DNA of 9,326 bases from NCBI GenBank assembly GCA_947479185.1, contig CANJYY010000077.1, forward strand, positions 1 to 9,326, written 5' to 3'. Positions 6,778 to 9,326 of this stretch are shown here, in pieces; the stretch's first letter is position 1, and every line of letters starts with the position of its first letter. The position numbers and the translations under genes were made by a program. This DNA comes from Caulobacteraceae bacterium. GTDB taxonomy: Bacteria > Pseudomonadota > Alphaproteobacteria > Caulobacterales > Caulobacteraceae. Under the pieces are notes generated by a model that searched no databases, was not told the origin of the DNA, and was given only the letters and a program-made list of their open reading frames with translations.

Positions 6778-6929
6778 GCCACGCCGAGCTCGCCACGCTC
6801 ATCGTCGCGGGGCGCTGCGAGCTCCTCGGTAAACCGGTCCATCGCCGCGAACGCCTCCAGCATCTCGGCCGAGGGCTCTGCGTTCATGTCGACGTCTTTG
6901 GCGGCCTTCGAGAACACCATGACCCGCAT
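6774..6929 (-). pseudogene. Truncated YciI/DGPF-domain protein remnant
   Basis: On the minus strand an ATG at 6929-6927 is preceded by GGGAG and a 7-base spacer (plus-strand 6930-6941), an excellent ribosome binding site. It opens a 51-residue frame beginning MRVMVFSKAAKDVDMNAEPS and continuing AEMLEAFAAMDRFTEELA. From memory of the family this matches the N-terminus of YciI-related (DGPF/PhnB-like) proteins of about 110-140 residues. After about residue 39 the similarity ends, and 12 unrelated residues lead to a stop overlapping the M16 stop. Past this point the minus strand is antisense to the peptidase gene, so the rest of the domain is missing, not frameshifted. It is probably a gene remnant, less likely a genuine short protein. 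It sits divergent to the acetyltransferase gene and convergent with the M16 gene. Confidence 0.6.
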
Positions 6930-7052
6930 TGCCTGTCTCCCTGTCCGGGCCGGCTCTTCCGACCTCTGATCGAAACGACGAACGAGCCTTCCGCAAGTCG
7001 ACATTGGTCCACGATTTTTCCCGCAGGGAGAGGACTCTTGCTCCCTTAAGCA
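6930..7052. promoter_or_regulatory. Divergent spacer between YciI remnant and acetyltransferase
   Basis: This 123-base gap lies between two divergent starts and is less GC-rich than its surroundings, with an AT patch at 7011-7020 (a run of five T) and CTTAAG at 7045-7050. It should hold the promoter of the acetyltransferase and pdeA and, on the other strand, that of the YciI remnant. I could not assign convincing -35/-10 boxes. GGGAGAGGA (7026-7034) resembles a ribosome binding site but lies 18 bases from ATG 7053. A GANTC methylation site (GACTC 7033-7037) is present. Inverted repeats AGGGAG/CTCCCT (7025-7030, 7041-7046) and TTGCT/AGCAA (7038-7042, 7049-7053) overlap each other. Confidence 0.35.
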
Positions 7053-7667
7053 ATGCGCGCGACCCTTCCCCCCATGTCGTTGCTCGAATGGATCTCGCCG
7101 GAGAACGGCCCCAGCCTGCAGGGGGAAGGCGTGGTGCTGCGTCCGCCGCGCAAGCGGGACTATCCGGAGTGGCAGGCGCTGCGGCAGACGTCGCGGCCGT
7201 TCCTGCAGCCGTGGGAGCCGGTCTGGTCGCCGGACGAGCTGAGCCCGGCCGCCTATGCGCGGCGGCTGTCGGCCTGGCGCAACGGGCGGGACATGGACCA
7301 GATGTACGCCTTCTTCGTCTTCCGGGAGGGCGACGACGCCCTGGTCGGCGGGATCACCCTGAACAACGTGCGGCGCGGCGTCGCCCAGACCGGCACGGTC
7401 GGCTACTGGTCCGGCCAGCCCCATGCGCGACAAGGTCACACCCTGGCCGCCCTGCGCGCGGTAATCCGCTTCGCCTTTGGGCCGCTGGCCCTGCACCGGC
7501 TGGAAGCCGCCTGCCTGCCGACCAACGACGCCTCGGCCGCCCTGCTGCTGAAAGCGGGTTTCACGGAGGAGGGCTACGCCAAGGCTTATCTGAAAATTAA
7601 CGGCGATTGGCGAGATCATCGCCTGTTCGGACTGGTCTCACGCGAAGGCGCGTACAGCCGTCCGTAA
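7053..7667 (+). CDS. GNAT acetyltransferase, RimJ/RimL type
   Basis: A GNAT-fold N-acetyltransferase (Acetyltransf_3 type) resembling the enzymes that acetylate the N-termini of ribosomal proteins S5 and L12 with acetyl-CoA. From ATG 7053 it is 204 residues; ATG 7074 gives 197 residues beginning MSLLEWI, and neither has a well-spaced ribosome binding site. Visible family features are GVVLRPPRKRDYPEW near the start, the central strand LVGGITLNNV, the acetyl-CoA loop region ARQGHTLAAL (in place of the more usual G-x-G-Y/x pattern), then LALHRLEAACLPTNDASAALL, KAGFTEEG and the C-terminal INGDWRDHRLFGL. The exact substrate cannot be read from sequence; a ribosomal protein is only a family-based guess. 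It precedes pdeA by 23 bases on the same strand, and its last codons contain a CtrA-like site. Confidence 0.9.
   Translation: MRATLPPMSLLEWISPENGPSLQGEGVVLRPPRKRDYPEWQALRQTSRPFLQPWEPVWSPDELSPAAYARRLSAWRNGRDMDQMYAFFVFREGDDALVGGITLNNVRRGVAQTGTVGYWSGQPHARQGHTLAALRAVIRFAFGPLALHRLEAACLPTNDASAALLLKAGFTEEGYAKAYLKINGDWRDHRLFGLVSREGAYSRP
7586..7601 (+). promoter_or_regulatory. CtrA-like binding site upstream of pdeA
   Basis: TTAT, seven bases, then TTAAC fits the Caulobacter CtrA consensus TTAA-N7-TTAAC with one mismatch (fourth base). It lies in an AT-rich patch within the acetyltransferase gene, 90 bases before the pdeA ATG, a plausible promoter distance. The patch uses AAA and ATT codons that neighbouring genes mostly avoid. 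The match is seen in the sequence; binding and control of pdeA are inferred. Confidence 0.35.
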
Positions 7668-7694
7668 GGAGAAGCCGGCGTGAACCGGTCATGA
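7666..7694 (+). promoter_or_regulatory. Ribosome binding site plus four-codon minicistron ahead of pdeA
   Basis: AAGGAG (7666-7671), which overlaps the acetyltransferase TAA, stands 8 bases before GTG 7680. That GTG opens a four-codon frame (Met-Asn-Arg-Ser if initiated) ending at TGA 7692-7694, and the TGA overlaps the pdeA ATG 7691-7693. The same AAGGAG is 19 bases from the pdeA ATG, too far for normal use. The layout suggests that ribosomes start at GTG, stop, and restart on pdeA. Translation of the minicistron is inferred. Confidence 0.4.
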
Positions 7695-9326
7695 GGCTGC
7701 AGGCTCAGGATCGACGTGTGTGGGACGCCGCGGCCACGCTGGAGGCGCTCGGCGGCGCCCATGTGGCTCTGTGGGTCTGGGAACCCGAAGAAGACCGCTT
7801 CCGCGTCTATGGCGCCGCGCGCCAGCTCGGCCTGGGTCCGCTGGCCCCCGAATGCTCGTCCGCCGCCTTCCGCGCCCTGGCCGTGCCGCAGGATCGCGCC
7901 GGCGCCGAGGACCTGCTGCGCGTCCAGTCGCCCGGCTCGGAGATCACCCTGCGCATCCGCATGCGCGGCGGAGAGACCTGCCTGTGGCGCGGCGTCTGGC
8001 TCGAGGAAGGCGTCCGCGCCTCGGGCGTCGTGGCGCCGGAGACCCGTTTCGCCGCCTCCGAATTCGACACCCTTACCGGACTGCTCGACCGCCGCAGCTT
8101 CGTCGCCCGCTGCCGTGAGCGGCTGACCCAGCCCTGTCGCCAGACCCTGGTGGTGGCCGACCTTGATCGCCTGCGCCGGCTGAACGAGGCGCTCGGCCAC
8201 GACCGCGCCGACCTGGTGCTGGCCGCGCTGGGCTCGCGCCTGGCCGCCGCGTTCGGCGCCGAAGCGATCATGGCCCGCGTCGGCGAGGACGAATTCGCCA
8301 TCATGACCTCCGGCGACCGCGACCCGGTCGAGCGCCTGCGCAAGGCGCTGGAGCAGCCGCTGCGCATCGCCGGCTTCGACATCCTGCCGACCCTGGCCAT
8401 CGGCGCGGTCGAGGCCGAGGGCGGCGAGGACGCGCCGGAGGCGTCGGAACTGCTTCGCCGCGCCGAGCTGGCGGTGGAAGCGGCCAAGAGCGCCGGTCGC
8501 GGCGGCGGGGCCGCCTACGGCCGCTCCATGGAAAGCGACGGACTGTCGCAGCTGGCCCTCGAATCCGACCTGCGCGGGGCTATCGCCCGCGGCGAGGTCG
8601 TGCCCTACTACCAGCCGGTCGTGCGGCTTTCGGACGGCGCCCTGTCGGGCTTCGAGGCCCTGTGCCGCTGGCGTCACCCGCGCCGCGGCCTGATCCCGCC
8701 GGACGATTTCCTGCCGCTGGTCGAGGAGCTCGGCATGATGGTCGAGCTGGGCGCGCACATGCTCAAGACCTCGGCCCGGCAACTGGCCGCCTGGCGCCAG
8801 AGCCACCCGGCCGCCGGCAACCTGACCGTCAGCGTCAACCTGTCGACCGGCGAGATCGACCGGCCCGGGCTGATCGACGACGTGACCGGCCTGATCACCA
8901 AGCATCGCCTGCCCGCCGGCTCGCTGAAGCTGGAAATCACCGAGAGCGACATCATGCGCGACCCGGACGGCGCGGCGAAGATCCTGCGCGCCCTGCGGGC
9001 CGGCGGCGCGGGCCTGGCGCTGGACGACTTCGGCACGGGCTTCTCGTCGCTGAGCTATCTGACGCGCCTGCCGTTCGACACCCTGAAGATCGACCGCTAT
9101 TTCGTGCGCACCATGGGGGCCAACGAGGGCTCGGCCAAGATCGTCCGCTCGGTGATCAAGCTGGGCCAGGACCTCGACCTCGAGGTCGTCGCCGAAGGCG
9201 TCGAGAACTCGATCATGGCCGGCCAGCTGATGGAACTGGGCTGCGACTACGGCCAGGGCTTCGGCTACGCCCCCGCGCTGTCGCCGCAGGAGGCCGAGGT
9301 CTATCTCAACGAAAGCTACGTCGACG
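7691..9326 (+). CDS. pdeA: c-di-GMP phosphodiesterase PdeA (PAS-GEDEF-EAL), 3' end outside window
   Basis: The 545 visible residues make a cytoplasmic c-di-GMP phosphodiesterase that runs off the window. An N-terminal PAS-like domain (about 15-115) precedes a GGDEF domain (about 124-275) whose signature is GEDEF (198-202); the upstream inhibitory RxxD site is absent (Gly189, Ala192), while DLD (157-159) and Asn165 remain. The EAL domain (about 285 on) is complete in its catalytic residues: FEALCRW (Glu322), Asn383 in VNLS, Glu415 and Glu418 in LEITES, DDFGTGFSSL (Asp445, Asp446), Lys466 in LKIDR, Glu502 in AEGVEN and Gln522 in GQGFGY. This matches Caulobacter crescentus PdeA (CC3396), in which the GEDEF domain is reported to bind GTP and stimulate EAL activity, and which is degraded by ClpXP with the adaptor CpdR. 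Orthology is inferred. ATG 7691 is the first possible start in frame. Confidence 0.9.
   Translation, partial: MRLQAQDRRVWDAAATLEALGGAHVALWVWEPEEDRFRVYGAARQLGLGPLAPECSSAAFRALAVPQDRAGAEDLLRVQSPGSEITLRIRMRGGETCLWRGVWLEEGVRASGVVAPETRFAASEFDTLTGLLDRRSFVARCRERLTQPCRQTLVVADLDRLRRLNEALGHDRADLVLAALGSRLAAAFGAEAIMARVGEDEFAIMTSGDRDPVERLRKALEQPLRIAGFDILPTLAIGAVEAEGGEDAPEASELLRRAELAVEAAKSAGRGGGAAYGRSMESDGLSQLALESDLRGAIARGEVVPYYQPVVRLSDGALSGFEALCRWRHPRRGLIPPDDFLPLVEELGMMVELGAHMLKTSARQLAAWRQSHPAAGNLTVSVNLSTGEIDRPGLIDDVTGLITKHRLPAGSLKLEITESDIMRDPDGAAKILRALRAGGAGLALDDFGTGFSSLSYLTRLPFDTLKIDRYFVRTMGANEGSAKIVRSVIKLGQDLDLEVVAEGVENSIMAGQLMELGCDYGQGFGYAPALSPQEAEVYLNESYVD

Noticed and set aside
6786..6824. Inverted repeat GAGCTCGC/GCGAGCTC after the M16 stop as a terminator
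   Set aside because: Only 8 pairs with a 23-base loop and no T-run; it lies within the remnant frame, so it may be chance in GC-rich sequence.
6930..7619. Upstream extension of the YciI remnant frame on the minus strand through the acetyltransferase gene
   Set aside because: The frame stays open by base composition only. Similarity to YciI begins at the ATG 6929, which has its own ribosome binding site.
7616..8905. Minus-strand open frame of 429 codons opposite pdeA
   Set aside because: Composition typical of an antisense shadow; the + strand holds a continuous PAS-GGDEF-EAL protein.
1..9326. A new defence, mobile or secondary-metabolism system
   Set aside because: Apart from the small and DUF genes, every sizeable frame matches a known housekeeping or signalling family. 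No transposase, integrase, repeats or attachment sites were seen.

Overview
The window is GC-rich (roughly two thirds G+C) and densely packed, with almost every gene on the + strand. Gene content, gene order and protein motifs point to an alphaproteobacterium of the family Caulobacteraceae (Caulobacter, Phenylobacterium or a close relative). The strongest clue is the last gene, which matches the Caulobacter c-di-GMP phosphodiesterase PdeA (PAS, degenerate GEDEF, EAL) lying a few genes from the aa3 oxidase cluster. The genus is an inference from gene content; no database search was run.

Region 1 (1-4109) is the distal part of an aa3-type cytochrome c oxidase cluster: the 3' end of ctaD (subunit I), ctaB (haem O synthase), a 54-residue single-helix protein, ctaG (Cox11-type copper chaperone), ctaE (subunit III), a DUF983 zinc-ribbon membrane protein, and a SURF1 family protein. 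These genes supply the core subunits, the haem pathway, copper insertion and assembly. Most junctions overlap or abut. The only two real gaps, ctaD-ctaB and ctaG-ctaE, each hold a perfect stem-loop, which may set different expression levels for subunits and assembly factors.

Region 2 (4106-6777) continues the same run without a gap: thrC (threonine synthase) overlaps SURF1 by 4 bases, and an M16 zinc peptidase overlaps thrC by 4 bases. All genes from ctaB to the peptidase could share transcripts and be translationally coupled.

Region 3 (6774-7052) breaks the run. A short minus-strand reading frame with a good ribosome binding site looks like the first ~40 residues of a YciI/DGPF-type protein, cut off next to the peptidase stop. 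A 123-base divergent spacer separates it from the next + strand gene.

Region 4 (7053-9326) holds a RimJ/RimL-type GNAT acetyltransferase and then pdeA, which runs off the window after 545 residues. Between them is a four-codon reading frame with the good ribosome binding site, whose stop overlaps the pdeA start. A CtrA-like site lies about 90 bases upstream of pdeA, inside the acetyltransferase gene. I saw no mobile element, CRISPR array, tRNA or rRNA, and no wholly new multi-gene system. The less usual content is in the regulatory overlays and small genes.
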